Assembly (NCBI RefSeq): GCF_003751265.1
Contig: NZ_RJKN01000010.1
Location: forward strand, 1 to 64,000
From: Pseudokineococcus lusitanus
GTDB lineage: Bacteria; Actinomycetota; Actinomycetes; Actinomycetales; Quadrisphaeraceae
DNA length: 64,000 nt
Direction of reading: 5' to 3'
Both the position numbers and the translations under genes were made by a program. Below, piece after piece: positions 52,383-60,915 of this stretch. Numbering within the stretch: position 1 is the first letter of the stretch; every line of letters starts with the position of its first letter. The notes beneath the pieces are model-generated. The model was not told the origin of the DNA. It saw only the letters and a list, made by a program, of their open reading frames with translations, and did no database searches.

Positions 52383-52399
52383 CGCGCCGGCGCCCGCCC

Positions 52400-53713
52400 T
52401 CAGAGCCGGCCGGCCGCCTTGAGCGCCAGGTAGGCGTCGGCCAGCCGGGGCGGCAGCTCCTCGGGCGTGCCGCGGACGACGTGGACGCCGTCGCGCGCGA
52501 GACGCTCGACGAGCCGGTCGGTCTCGAGGACGGTCCGCTCGGCGGCCGCCGCGTCGTAGACCTCGGCGACGTCCCCCCGGGCCGCCCGCATCTCCTCGAG
52601 GCGGGGGTCGGTGACCGCGGCGACGAGCACCTGGTGCCGCGAGGACAGCGACCCGAGCACCGGCAGGAGGCCCTCCTCGACGGCGGCCGGCTCGAGCGGC
52701 GTCAGGAGCACGACGAGCGCGCGGCGGGTCAGCGCCGTCCGGACCGTGCGGGCGGCGAGCGACCAGTCCGCCTCGACGAGGCGCGCCTCGAGCGGCGCCA
52801 TCGCCTGCACCAGCGCCGGCAGGAGCGCCGCCCGGTCGGCCCGCTCGACCCGCGCCCGGACGCGGCGGTCCAGCGCCACGAGGTCGACCCGGTCGCCCGC
52901 CCGGGACGCGAGCGCGGCGAGGAGCAGCGCGGCGTCCATGGCGGCGTCGAGGCGCGGCGCGTCGCCCACGCGGCCGGCGGCGGTGCGGGAGGTGTCGAGG
53001 ACGAGCAGGACGCGGCGGTCGCGCTCGGGCCGCCACGTGCGCACGACGAGGTCCTGCCGGCGCGCCGTCGCACGCCAGTCGATGGAGCGGACGTCGTCGC
53101 CCTGCACGTACTCGCGCAGGCTGTCGAACTCCGTGCCCTGGCCGCGCACCTGCACGGCCGAGCGGCCCTCGAGGTCACGCAGCCGCGCGAGGCGGCTGGG
53201 CAGGTGCCGCCGCGAGCGGAAGTGGGGGAGGACCCGCACGGTCGCGGGCGCCGGCAGGGAGCGCTGCCGCGCGAGCAGGCCCAGCGGGCCGCGCGACCGC
53301 ACGGTGACGAGGTCCGCCGCGCGGTCCCCGCGGCGGGTCGGCCGCAGCGGGGTGGCGACGCGGCGACGCTCGCCCGCGGGCACGTCGACCGCGTGCCGGT
53401 CGACCCCGGCGCCCGCGGACGGCGACCAGGCGTCGCGCACGAGCCCCCGCAGCCGTCGCGGCCCCGGGTTGGTGACGACGAGCTCGCTCGTCACCGCCTC
53501 GCCGAGCCGGACGCCCGCCGGCACCGTCCGCTCGAGGCCGAGCCGCCGCGGGTCGGCGGCCAGCGCCACGTCCACCGCGGCGAGGACGACGACGAGCACC
53601 GCCCAGGCCACGGCGGGCCAGGGGCCGGGCACGAGCGCGACGGGGACGGCGCCCAGCGCGACGAGCGCGACGAGGCGCCCGGTGGGGGCGACGCGGGGGA
53701 ACCAGGCGGGCAC
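52400..53713 (-). CDS. DUF58 (von Willebrand A-like) protein
   Basis: 437 aa from GTG 53713. CTG 53749 would start inside the MoxR stop (CTGAGCGCG) and add 12 residues. Two N-terminal helices (LVALVALGAVPVALVPG, AVAWAVLVVVLAAVDVALA) precede a periplasmic-like segment and then the DUF58 core: FDSLREYVQGDDVRSIDWRA, RQDLVVRTWRPERDRRVLLV and LDTSRTAAGR with a MIDAS-like DTS. DUF58 proteins pair with MoxR AAA ATPases in putative chaperone systems for membrane or secreted proteins. Last gene of the five-gene minus-strand unit. Confidence 0.88.
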   Translation of the reverse strand: MPAWFPRVAPTGRLVALVALGAVPVALVPGPWPAVAWAVLVVVLAAVDVALAADPRRLGLERTVPAGVRLGEAVTSELVVTNPGPRRLRGLVRDAWSPSAGAGVDRHAVDVPAGERRRVATPLRPTRRGDRAADLVTVRSRGPLGLLARQRSLPAPATVRVLPHFRSRRHLPSRLARLRDLEGRSAVQVRGQGTEFDSLREYVQGDDVRSIDWRATARRQDLVVRTWRPERDRRVLLVLDTSRTAAGRVGDAPRLDAAMDAALLLAALASRAGDRVDLVALDRRVRARVERADRAALLPALVQAMAPLEARLVEADWSLAARTVRTALTRRALVVLLTPLEPAAVEEGLLPVLGSLSSRHQVLVAAVTDPRLEEMRAARGDVAEVYDAAAAERTVLETDRLVERLARDGVHVVRGTPEELPPRLADAYLALKAAGRL

Positions 53714-53745
53714 GGGGGAGACCGGGGCGGCGGGGGCCGGCGCGC

Positions 53746-54867
53746 TCAGCGCGGGACCGGGACGCCGGCGAGCACGCTCGCCAGCACGGCCTCGACGGTG
53801 ACGCCCTCGAGCTCGGCCTCCGGGCGCAGCTGGACGCGGTGCCCGAGCGTGGCGGGCACGAGGGCCTTGACGTCGTCCGGCGTGACGTAGTCGCGGCCGG
53901 TCAGCCAGGCCCACGCGCGGGCGGCCGCGAGCAGCATCGTGGCCCCGCGGGGCGAGACGCCGAGGGACAGCGACGGGGCCTCGCGCGTGGCGCGGACGAC
54001 GTCGACGACGTAGCCGAGGACCTCTGGCGCGACCCGCACCCCGGTGACGGCGCGACGGGCGGCCTCGAGGTGCTCGGGGCCGGCGACGGGACGCAGCCCG
54101 GCGGCGTCGAGGTCGCGCGGGTCGAAGCCGGCGGCGTGCCGGGACAGCACCTCGAGCTCGGCCTCGCGCGGCGGCAGCGGCAGGCGCAGCTTGAGGAGGA
54201 AGCGGTCGAGCTGCGCCTCGGGCAGGGGGTAGGTGCCCTCCTGCTCGACGGGGTTCTGCGTCGCGGCGACGACGAAGGGCGCCGGCAGCGGCCGGGGGCG
54301 CCCGTCGACGGTGACCTGCCGCTCCTCCATGGCCTCGAGCAGCGACGCCTGCGTCTTCGGCGGCGTCCGGTTGATCTCGTCGGCGAGGAGGAGGTTGGTG
54401 AAGACCGGGCCCTCGCGGAAGACGAGGTCGGACTGCCCGGCGTCGTAGACGAGGGAGCCCGTCACGTCGCCCGGCATGAGGTCGGGCGTGAACTGCACCC
54501 GCGCCGTCCCCAGCCGCAGCGAGGCGGCGAGGGCGCGCACGAGGAGGGTCTTGGCCGTCCCGGGCACGCCCTCGAGCAGCACGTGGCCGCGGCACAGGAG
54601 CGCGACGACGAGGCCGGTGACGGCGACGTCCTGGCCGACCACCGCCTTGCCCACCTCGGCGCGGACGGCGAGCAGCGCGGCGCGGGCGTCCTCCGCGGTC
54701 GGGGCGCCGGCGCCGGGGGCGGGCACCGGGGCGGGGTCGCCCGGGCCCGGGTCGGGCAGCACGGGCATCGCGTCCTCCGGCCCGGCCGGGGCGCCGTCGT
54801 GCGCGCGGTCGTGCGCGTGGTCGTCGGGGTCACCGGGGGCGTCGTACGGGGCGGTCGGCTCGGTCAC
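53746..54867 (-). CDS. MoxR-family AAA ATPase
   Basis: 373 aa, GTG overlapping the DUF4350 stop. The first 65 residues are a His/Asp/Pro-rich low-complexity extension. AAA core: Walker A GVPGTAKT, ARVQFTPDLMPGDVTGS, Walker B LLLADEINR, sensor VVAATQNPVEQEGTYPLPEAQLDRF and a C-terminal lid ending LGVSPRGATMLLAAARAWAWL. All are MoxR hallmarks. It is thought to remodel or mature its partner proteins, here probably the DUF58 protein. Confidence 0.94.
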   Translation of the reverse strand: MTEPTAPYDAPGDPDDHAHDRAHDGAPAGPEDAMPVLPDPGPGDPAPVPAPGAGAPTAEDARAALLAVRAEVGKAVVGQDVAVTGLVVALLCRGHVLLEGVPGTAKTLLVRALAASLRLGTARVQFTPDLMPGDVTGSLVYDAGQSDLVFREGPVFTNLLLADEINRTPPKTQASLLEAMEERQVTVDGRPRPLPAPFVVAATQNPVEQEGTYPLPEAQLDRFLLKLRLPLPPREAELEVLSRHAAGFDPRDLDAAGLRPVAGPEHLEAARRAVTGVRVAPEVLGYVVDVVRATREAPSLSLGVSPRGATMLLAAARAWAWLTGRDYVTPDDVKALVPATLGHRVQLRPEAELEGVTVEAVLASVLAGVPVPR

Positions 54868-56114
54868 GAGCTGCTGACCTCCTTCTCCAGGTCGTCGAGG
54901 GCGGTGGCGAGGGCGACGAGCGCCGCGTCGTCGGCGGGCGCGTCCGGGCGGTAGAGGGCGGCGACGTCGGCGCGCGGGCGGCCGGACGCGCCCGCGGCGG
55001 CGCCCACGACGGCGTCCGCCCCGGCGCTCGCGGGGACGCCGAGGCGGCCCGCGAGCCGGGTGAGCGAGGCCGCGCGCAGGGTGGCCGCGGCGTGGTCGCG
55101 GGCGCCGGTGGCCCGGTAGAGGCGGCCGCGCCCCTCGACGGCCTCGGCGGCGCGGACGACGACGGGCAGCCGTTCGACGACGAGCGGCCCGAGCCGGCGG
55201 CCGCGCCACAGGAGCAGCAGGACGCCCGCGACGGCGAGCACCTGCGCCGCCCGTACGAGGCCCCGCGGCACGAGCGAGGAGAGCGGCACCGTCCCGTCGC
55301 CCTCCGCGAGGGCCGGGTCCAGGGGGTCCGGCAGGTACCAGACGAGCGTGGGGCGGGCACCGAGCGTCTGCAGCGCGAGGGCGGCGTTGCCCGCCTCGTC
55401 GACCGTCTCGTTGCGCAGCACGTCGGGCTGGCCGAGCACGACGACGTCGCCGCGCTCCCCGCCCCCGGCGCCGCCGTCGACCGTGACGTAGGGCGACCCG
55501 CCGAAGGGCAGGCCGTAGCAGGACACCACCGCCGGGTCCTCGTCGTCGCGGGCCTCGACGAGGGCACCACCGCCCGTGGCCTCGCCGGCCCGCTGGGCGG
55601 CGGGGAGGTCGCACTGCGGCGGCACGTCCTCGGCCGTCTCGATCTCGTCGGCCGCCCGGAGCGAGGGCGCGAGCGCCGCGAGGACGTCGGGGTCGGGCAC
55701 CAGCAGGAGGAGGTCGGCCCCGGCCTCGCCGAGCGCGGCGAGCCGGTCGGTCTGGGCGGACGACAGCGGTGACGTGGGCACGACGAGCACCGCCGCGTCC
55801 CCGCCGGCGGCCTCGACCGCGGCGTCGGTGGCGTCGCTCGTGGTCGTCCGCACGACGTCGACCCCGAGGTCGCCGAGGACCTGCGCCACGGCACGGCCGC
55901 CGTCGGGCGCGGGGCTGCCCGGGTCGAGCGGGCCGTCCGACGTCCCGAGCGAGGCGACGACGAGGGCCACGACGAGGAGGACGGCACCGAGGAGCACCAG
56001 GAGGGTCGCCCGGCGGGGGCGCCGGGTCGTCGTGGGCCCGGGGGCGGGCCCCGTGGTGGGCCCGGGGCCCGCCGTCGCGGGACCGGCCGGGGCGGCGGTG
56101 GCGGGGGCGCTCAC
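54864..56114 (-). CDS. DUF4350 domain membrane protein
   Basis: 416 aa, GTG 56114 overlapping the next gene's stop (GTGAGCGCC). A Pro/Thr-rich cytoplasmic N-terminus, helix ATLLVLLGAVLLVVALVVASL at about 37-57, then the DUF4350 domain (GRAVAQVLGDLGVDVVRTTT, VLVVPTSPLSSAQTDRLAAL, ADLLLLVPDPDVLAAL), and a second helix near 270 (AAQVLAVAGVLLLLWRG) followed by a cytoplasmic tail. It has the usual position between DUF4129 and MoxR genes. Function unknown; the domain resembles glutamine-amidotransferase-like folds. Confidence 0.85.
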   Translation of the reverse strand: MSAPATAAPAGPATAGPGPTTGPAPGPTTTRRPRRATLLVLLGAVLLVVALVVASLGTSDGPLDPGSPAPDGGRAVAQVLGDLGVDVVRTTTSDATDAAVEAAGGDAAVLVVPTSPLSSAQTDRLAALGEAGADLLLLVPDPDVLAALAPSLRAADEIETAEDVPPQCDLPAAQRAGEATGGGALVEARDDEDPAVVSCYGLPFGGSPYVTVDGGAGGGERGDVVVLGQPDVLRNETVDEAGNAALALQTLGARPTLVWYLPDPLDPALAEGDGTVPLSSLVPRGLVRAAQVLAVAGVLLLLWRGRRLGPLVVERLPVVVRAAEAVEGRGRLYRATGARDHAAATLRAASLTRLAGRLGVPASAGADAVVGAAAGASGRPRADVAALYRPDAPADDAALVALATALDDLEKEVSSS

Positions 56115-56749
56115 GGGACCTCCGGCCCCACGGCCGCGGGGAGCGCGGGCCGGGCGGCACGGACGGCGTCGTCGAGGCGACGCAGCCGGGCGTCGTCGTC
56201 CGCGGTGCCGGGCGCGGAGCCGTAGACGACGTCGTCGAAGACCCGGGCGCCCGTGGCCAGGTCGCCCGCGAGGTCGGGCATCACCCGGCCCAGCTCGCCC
56301 GCGACCTCGCCGGCCGTCCGGCCGGGCACCTCGTCGACGAGGACGCGCTCCTCGGCGCCGCGGACGACGGCGCGGAAGCGCTCGGCCACGGCCTCGGGCC
56401 AGCGGCCCTCGCCCGCCATGGCGTCGGCACGGGCCCGGTGGTCGTCGGCGCCCCGGCGGACGTCCCCGGCGAAGACCTCGGCGTCGGCCCCGGCGCGGCG
56501 CCGCCGCAGGACCGCCTGGCCGGCGACCCGGGCGGCCAGCAGGACGAGGAGGACGACGACGCCGACGACGAGGGCGTCGACGACGGGACCGCCGTCGAGG
56601 TCGTCGGGCACCAGCTCGCCGAGGCGCTCGAAGAGCCAGGACAGGAAGCGCTGCACGGGGGAGGGCTGGGCGTCCGCGTAGAGGCGCCCGGCGAGCTCGC
56701 GGGCCAGGAGGTCGCGTCCCTCCTCGCGGTCGACGACGATCCCGGCCAC
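56111..56749 (-). CDS. DUF4129 domain protein
   Basis: 212 aa from GTG 56749. CTG 56782, overlapping the previous stop as CTGA, would add 11 residues. One helix near residue 50 (VVDALVVGVVVLLVLLAARV) follows the conserved VVDREEGRDLLARELAGRLY. The C-terminal part matches DUF4129: RADAMAGEGRWPEAVAERFRAVVRGAEER and DEVPGRTAGEVA. In larger homologues this domain sits at the end of transglutaminase-like proteins; here it stands alone. Part of the MoxR/DUF58 block. Confidence 0.83.
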   Translation of the reverse strand: MAGIVVDREEGRDLLARELAGRLYADAQPSPVQRFLSWLFERLGELVPDDLDGGPVVDALVVGVVVLLVLLAARVAGQAVLRRRRAGADAEVFAGDVRRGADDHRARADAMAGEGRWPEAVAERFRAVVRGAEERVLVDEVPGRTAGEVAGELGRVMPDLAGDLATGARVFDDVVYGSAPGTADDDARLRRLDDAVRAARPALPAAVGPEVP

Positions 56750-56778
56750 CGGGCCGGGGACCGCCAGGAGCGCGGGTG

Positions 56779-57918
56779 TCAGGACGTGACCTCGTCGGCC
56801 GCCCGGGCCAGCTCGACGTCGAGGCCCTCCTGCCGGATCCGCAGGTCGGTGTAGAGGAGCGCCGTCACCGAGGCGACGAAGGGCTGGACGAGGACGCTGG
56901 CGACCGTCGAGAAGAGCAGCGTGATGAAGGTGCCCAGCGTCGTGGCCGTGCCCGTGGGCAACCAGAGGGTCAGCAGCCCGGCCACGACGCTCGCCGGCCC
57001 GACGAGCACGGCCGACGCGAGCCCGGCGAGGATGAAGGTCAGCAGCAGGACGCCGAAGACGCGCCACCACGTCCCCTTGACGAGCGCGCCGCTGCGCCGC
57101 AGCGCCTTGCCGATGCTGAGTCCCTCGAGGAGGAGGGCCACCGACGCCAGGCTCCACCGGGTGGAGAGCCAGACGGCGAGGACGACACCCGCGAGCAGGC
57201 CGAGGACGAGCCCGACGACGCCGGCGGCCTCGGAGACGAAGAAGCCCAGCGCCCCTGCGGCGGTGGCCAGCACCACCACCGCCCCGACCACGACGCTGAT
57301 GAGCAGCGACAGGCCCACGAGCGCGAGCAGGCGGCCCCGCACGCGTCGCCACAGCTCACCGGCGCCCGTTCGACGACCGATGACGGAGGCGCTGACGGAC
57401 ACCACGAGGATGCCCGTCAGCGCCACGGTGGCGACGAGCGAGACCAGTCCGGTGACCGGGTCGGCACCCGCGAAGGACAGGGTGGAGAACTCGGGGCCGG
57501 CCGCCCCCGCCGGGCCGCTCGCGGCGAGGTCGTTGAAGGCGCCCACCACCGGCCCCAGCAGCAGCGGGGCCATGAGCAGCGAGAGCACGGCGACGCCGCC
57601 GAAGACGAGCGCCGAGACGCCGAGCATGACCTTGGGGTTGGCGCTGATGGCGCGGAAGCCCCCCTCGAGCAGGTCCGTCACGCCCAGCGGGCGCAGCGGC
57701 ACGATGCCCGGCCGCGGCGGGGCGCTCCAGCCGGCGGAGGCGGGCGGGCGGCCGTCCCACCCGGCGGCGGCGGGCGCGGGGCCGGCGGGGCCGGACCAGC
57801 CGCCGGGGGCCTGCTGCTGCTCGCCCCGCGGCGCCGCCGGGGCGGGGGACGCGCCGCCCGTGCCGGGCTCGCGGCGGTCGTCCCCGCCGGGGGAGGCCCA
57901 GCCCTGGTCCTGCGTCAT
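56779..57918 (-). CDS. Membrane protein with GPDPase-membrane-type domain
   Basis: 379 aa, ATG with GGAAGGAC before it. The first 90 residues are Pro/Gly/Ala-rich with repeated GW pairs (GGWSGP, AGWDG, AGWSAPP). About eight helices follow, with the family motifs PLRPLGVTDLLEGGFRAISA, LSTRWSLASVALLLEGLSIG and ALRRSGALVKGTWWRVFGVL, typical of the glycerophosphoryl diester phosphodiesterase membrane domain (PF10110). There is no catalytic phosphodiesterase domain. First gene of the minus-strand MoxR block; function unknown. Confidence 0.82.
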   Translation of the reverse strand: MTQDQGWASPGGDDRREPGTGGASPAPAAPRGEQQQAPGGWSGPAGPAPAAAGWDGRPPASAGWSAPPRPGIVPLRPLGVTDLLEGGFRAISANPKVMLGVSALVFGGVAVLSLLMAPLLLGPVVGAFNDLAASGPAGAAGPEFSTLSFAGADPVTGLVSLVATVALTGILVVSVSASVIGRRTGAGELWRRVRGRLLALVGLSLLISVVVGAVVVLATAAGALGFFVSEAAGVVGLVLGLLAGVVLAVWLSTRWSLASVALLLEGLSIGKALRRSGALVKGTWWRVFGVLLLTFILAGLASAVLVGPASVVAGLLTLWLPTGTATTLGTFITLLFSTVASVLVQPFVASVTALLYTDLRIRQEGLDVELARAADEVTS

Positions 57919-58046
57919 CGTGCGTCCTTCCCCCTGGCGGGCACCGGCCCACGTCCGCACCGCGTGCCGCGGCCGCTCCCGATCTTGGCACGCACGGCCC
58001 CGCGGGGCCCGGACGCCGGGAGGCATGGGCGAGGGACGTGCGACCT

Positions 58047-58102
58047 TTACGGACAGTTGCCTCCAACGGCGTAGTCGGCCCCGTACAGTCCGTTACGGAC
58101 AG
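58047..58102. promoter_or_regulatory. Repeated TTACGGACAG sites around a -10-like box
   Basis: TTACGGACAG occurs at 58047-58056 and 58093-58102, 46 bp apart, each followed at 4 nt by CTCC or CGTCC-like sequence. The second copy is also the right half of the dyad GTCCG-TTA-CGGAC (58088-58100). TACAGT (58084-58089) fits a -10. The gap 57919-58166 separates the MoxR block from the second polysaccharide locus, so this may be an operator controlling that locus. Confidence 0.45.
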
Positions 58103-58166
58103 CGGCGTCCAGGACGACGGGGTGACGGACGGGCCGGATCGGCGCCGCTGACGGGGGAGTAGTGCC

Positions 58167-59759
58167 ATGGACGGAAGACCCGGACCTTCGGTCGCCGACG
58201 TCCCGCGACCGGCGGGGCCGCACGGCACGACGGCACCACCTCCCGCGGTGGCCTCCCTCGTCGCCCCTCCCACCCCGAGGCGGGCGCCGGCAGTCCTGCG
58301 CCGCGAGCGGGTCGTCGAGGACGTCCGCGACCGCGGGTGGGTCCGCCGCTACACCCGGCGCCTGCCCGTCCTCGACGCCGGGGCGGCCTTCGCGGCCGGT
58401 CTGGCGGCACACGCGGCGACCTTCTGGGACGAGGGCGGCCTGACGGCGTGGCTCGTCCACGTCTTCGGGGACCCGGCGCTGTCGGTCGTCCTGCTGCCCG
58501 TGCTGTGGGTCGCCGTCATCGCCTCGACGCGGGCCTACGAGGCCCGCTTCCTCTTCAGCGGTCCGGAGGAGCTGCGCCGGGTCGCCGTCGCCGGCGTCTC
58601 CACCGTCGCCGCCGTGTCCACGGCGGCCTACGTCCTCGGCCTCTCCGTCGAGCGCGGCTACGTCGTCACGGCCGTGCCGCTGGCCCTGCTGCTCACGCTC
58701 GCCCTGCGCCTGGCCGCCCGCCACCGCGTCCACGTCCTGCGTCGCTCCGGCCGGCGGACGGTGCCGACCCTCGTCGTGGGCCGCGCCGAGGGCGTCCGTG
58801 ACCTCGTGGAGCAGCTCGCGCTCTCGCCGCAGCAGGGCATGCGGGTCGTCGGATGCTGCACGACGTCGTCGTCGCTCGTCGACGCCGACGGTCTCGTGCG
58901 CGAGCTCCCGGTCCCCGTGCTCGGCGGGATGGACGACGTCGTCGAGGTGGTACGCCGGGAGGGCATCGCCACCGTCGCCGTGCTGCCCTGCGCCGAGATG
59001 GACAGCCGCCGGCTGCGCCGTCTCGGCTGGCGACTGGAGGAGACGACCGCGGAGCTCGTCGTCGCCCCGGGCATCGCCGAGGTCGCCGGCCCTCGCGTGG
59101 CCATCCGGCCCGTCGCGGGCCTGCCGCTGCTGCACCTCGAGCGACCGGAGCTGAGGGGCCTGCACCGCGTCGTCAAGGGCGGCGTCGACCGGGTGGGCGC
59201 GCTGCTCGCCGTCCTGGCCCTCGCGCCGGTGCTCGTGGCGGTCGCCGTGCTCGTGCGCACGACGAGCCCGGGGCCGGTGCTGTACCGCCAGGAGCGCGTC
59301 GGCGCCGATGGCCGGCCGTTCCCCATGCTCAAGTTCCGGAGCATGGTGGACCGCGCCGACGAGGAGCTCGCGGCGCTCATGGCCGTCAACGAGGGCAACG
59401 GGGTCCTCTTCAAGATGAAGGGCGACCCGCGCGTGACGACGGTCGGACGCGTGCTGCGGCGGTACTCGCTCGACGAGCTGCCCCAGCTGTTCAACGTCCT
59501 GCGCGGCGAGATGTCGCTCGTCGGCCCGCGTCCTCCGCTGGCCTCGGAGGTCGAGCGCTACGGCGAGGACATGCACCGCCGGTTCGCCGTCAAGCCCGGC
59601 ATCACCGGTCTCTGGCAGGTCAGCGGCAGGTCGCACCTGTCGGCCGAGGAGTCGGAGCGCCTCGACGTGCGGTACGTCGAGAGCTGGTCGCCCGCGACCG
59701 ACGCGATGATCCTCTGGAAGACCGTGGGCTCGGTCGTGCGCGGCAAGGGCGCGTACTGA
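58167..59759 (+). CDS. Polyprenyl-phosphate sugar phosphotransferase (WbaP-like), glycan initiation
   Basis: 530 aa. About four N-terminal helices, a Rossmann CoA-binding-like domain (TVPTLVVGRAEGVRDLVEQL) and a C-terminal catalytic bacterial sugar transferase domain from about residue 334: VLYRQERVGADGRPFPMLKFRSM with the key Arg-x-Gly and Lys, DPRVTTVGRVLRRYSLDELPQLFNVL, GEMSLVGPRPPL and RFAVKPGITGLWQVSGRS. It transfers sugar-1-phosphate to undecaprenyl phosphate to start exopolysaccharide or O-glycan synthesis. Start ATG 58167 with GGGGGAGTA upstream. First gene of the second surface-glycan locus. Confidence 0.95.
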   Translation: MDGRPGPSVADVPRPAGPHGTTAPPPAVASLVAPPTPRRAPAVLRRERVVEDVRDRGWVRRYTRRLPVLDAGAAFAAGLAAHAATFWDEGGLTAWLVHVFGDPALSVVLLPVLWVAVIASTRAYEARFLFSGPEELRRVAVAGVSTVAAVSTAAYVLGLSVERGYVVTAVPLALLLTLALRLAARHRVHVLRRSGRRTVPTLVVGRAEGVRDLVEQLALSPQQGMRVVGCCTTSSSLVDADGLVRELPVPVLGGMDDVVEVVRREGIATVAVLPCAEMDSRRLRRLGWRLEETTAELVVAPGIAEVAGPRVAIRPVAGLPLLHLERPELRGLHRVVKGGVDRVGALLAVLALAPVLVAVAVLVRTTSPGPVLYRQERVGADGRPFPMLKFRSMVDRADEELAALMAVNEGNGVLFKMKGDPRVTTVGRVLRRYSLDELPQLFNVLRGEMSLVGPRPPLASEVERYGEDMHRRFAVKPGITGLWQVSGRSHLSAEESERLDVRYVESWSPATDAMILWKTVGSVVRGKGAY

Positions 59760-59842
59760 TCCTCGTCCTGGTGCACGGGGCGGCAGGTCGAGTGCCGGTA
59801 CGGTTCGTCGCTGTCAGTTGAGACGTTCACGGAGGGTGGACA

Positions 59843-60385
59843 TTGAGGCATCCGCGGTCCCTCGTCCAGGCGCTCAGCTACGTCGGCTACTACGGGGTGG
59901 CCCGCCACCTCCCTTGGTCCATCGCGCCTGGTGGCGGCATCGCACGTCGCGCTCGGGCCGCGACCTGCCGCCGCTTGTTCCGCTCCTGCGGCGACGACGT
60001 CAACGTGGAGCAGGGGGCGTGGTTCGGGTCGGGCAGCGCGGTGACGATCGGCTCGCGCTCGGGCGTCGGCAAGGACGCCCTGCTCATGGGCGAGGTCGTC
60101 ATCGGCGACGACGTGATGATGGGGCCGCGAGTCGTCGTCCTCGCGACCAACCACGTCAGCGACGACGTCTCCCGCCCCATGCGTGAGCAGGGCCTGACAC
60201 GGCCGCGGCCGGTCGTCATCGAGGACGACGTCTGGATCGGCGCGAACGCCGTGCTGCTGCCGGGTCGCCGGATCGGCCAGGGCAGCATCGTCGCGGCGGG
60301 GTGCGTCGTGACGAAGGACGTCGAGCCCTACTCCGTCGTGGGAGGTAACCCCGGTCGCGTGCTCGGCAGCAGGGGTGCCTCGTGA
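59843..60385 (+). CDS. Left-handed beta-helix acetyltransferase (WcaF/Maa-like)
   Basis: 180 aa from TTG 59843, which has GGAGGGTGGACA before it. Hexapeptide repeats from about residue 50: [58 protein letters not shown] and [30 protein letters not shown]. The NPGRVLG end is typical of maltose/galactoside-type O-acetyltransferases in polysaccharide loci. The catalytic His lies in ATNHV. Translation runs into the next gene by a GTGA overlap. Confidence 0.88.
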   Translation: MRHPRSLVQALSYVGYYGVARHLPWSIAPGGGIARRARAATCRRLFRSCGDDVNVEQGAWFGSGSAVTIGSRSGVGKDALLMGEVVIGDDVMMGPRVVVLATNHVSDDVSRPMREQGLTRPRPVVIEDDVWIGANAVLLPGRRIGQGSIVAAGCVVTKDVEPYSVVGGNPGRVLGSRGAS

Positions 60386-60897
60386 ACGGGTGGCGCGACG
60401 AGGTGGTGATTCCCTTCGCCGTGGACCTCGGACGGGCAGGTGGTCGGCGCGCGCTGGCCCGTGAGTGGTCGGTGTGGGCGCTCGCGCTGCACCGCGCCGG
60501 GCGTTGGGCCGACGGTCGTACGGGAATGGCGGGACGCGTCGCTCGCCGCCTCTACTGGCCGCTGCACCGCGCCGCCGTCGCGATCACAGGCCTCGAGCTG
60601 CCCAAGGAGGTCGTCGTGGGGCCCGGTCTCCGCGTGCACCACGCCGGCACGGTGGTCGTCCATCCCCGGGCCCGGCTCGGGGCCCGATGCACGCTCCGTC
60701 AGGGCGTGACACTCGGTGAACGGCGTCCCGGAGCCGGAGCACCCACGCTGGGCGACGACGTGGAGGTGGGGGCGTACGCGCAGGTGCTCGGACCGGTCGT
60801 CGTCGGGGACGGCGCCCGGATCGGGGCGCTCGCGCTCGTCATCCACGACGTGCCGGCGGGTGCAGTGGTGGCCGCGGCTCCCGCCCGCCTCCTCTGA
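60382..60897 (+). CDS. Serine-acetyltransferase-like hexapeptide acetyltransferase
   Basis: 171 aa, GTG overlapping the preceding stop. A helical N-terminus ([34 protein letters not shown]) and hexapeptide repeats: [36 protein letters not shown] interrupted to stay short here, and [20 protein letters not shown]. Matches CysE-like WcaB/EpsC acetyltransferases of exopolysaccharide loci; the His in VHHAG is the expected catalytic residue. It probably O-acetylates a glycan together with the previous enzyme. Confidence 0.85.
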   Translation: MNGWRDEVVIPFAVDLGRAGGRRALAREWSVWALALHRAGRWADGRTGMAGRVARRLYWPLHRAAVAITGLELPKEVVVGPGLRVHHAGTVVVHPRARLGARCTLRQGVTLGERRPGAGAPTLGDDVEVGAYAQVLGPVVVGDGARIGALALVIHDVPAGAVVAAAPARLL

Positions 60898-60915
60898 CGG
60901 AGGCACGCCGACGCG

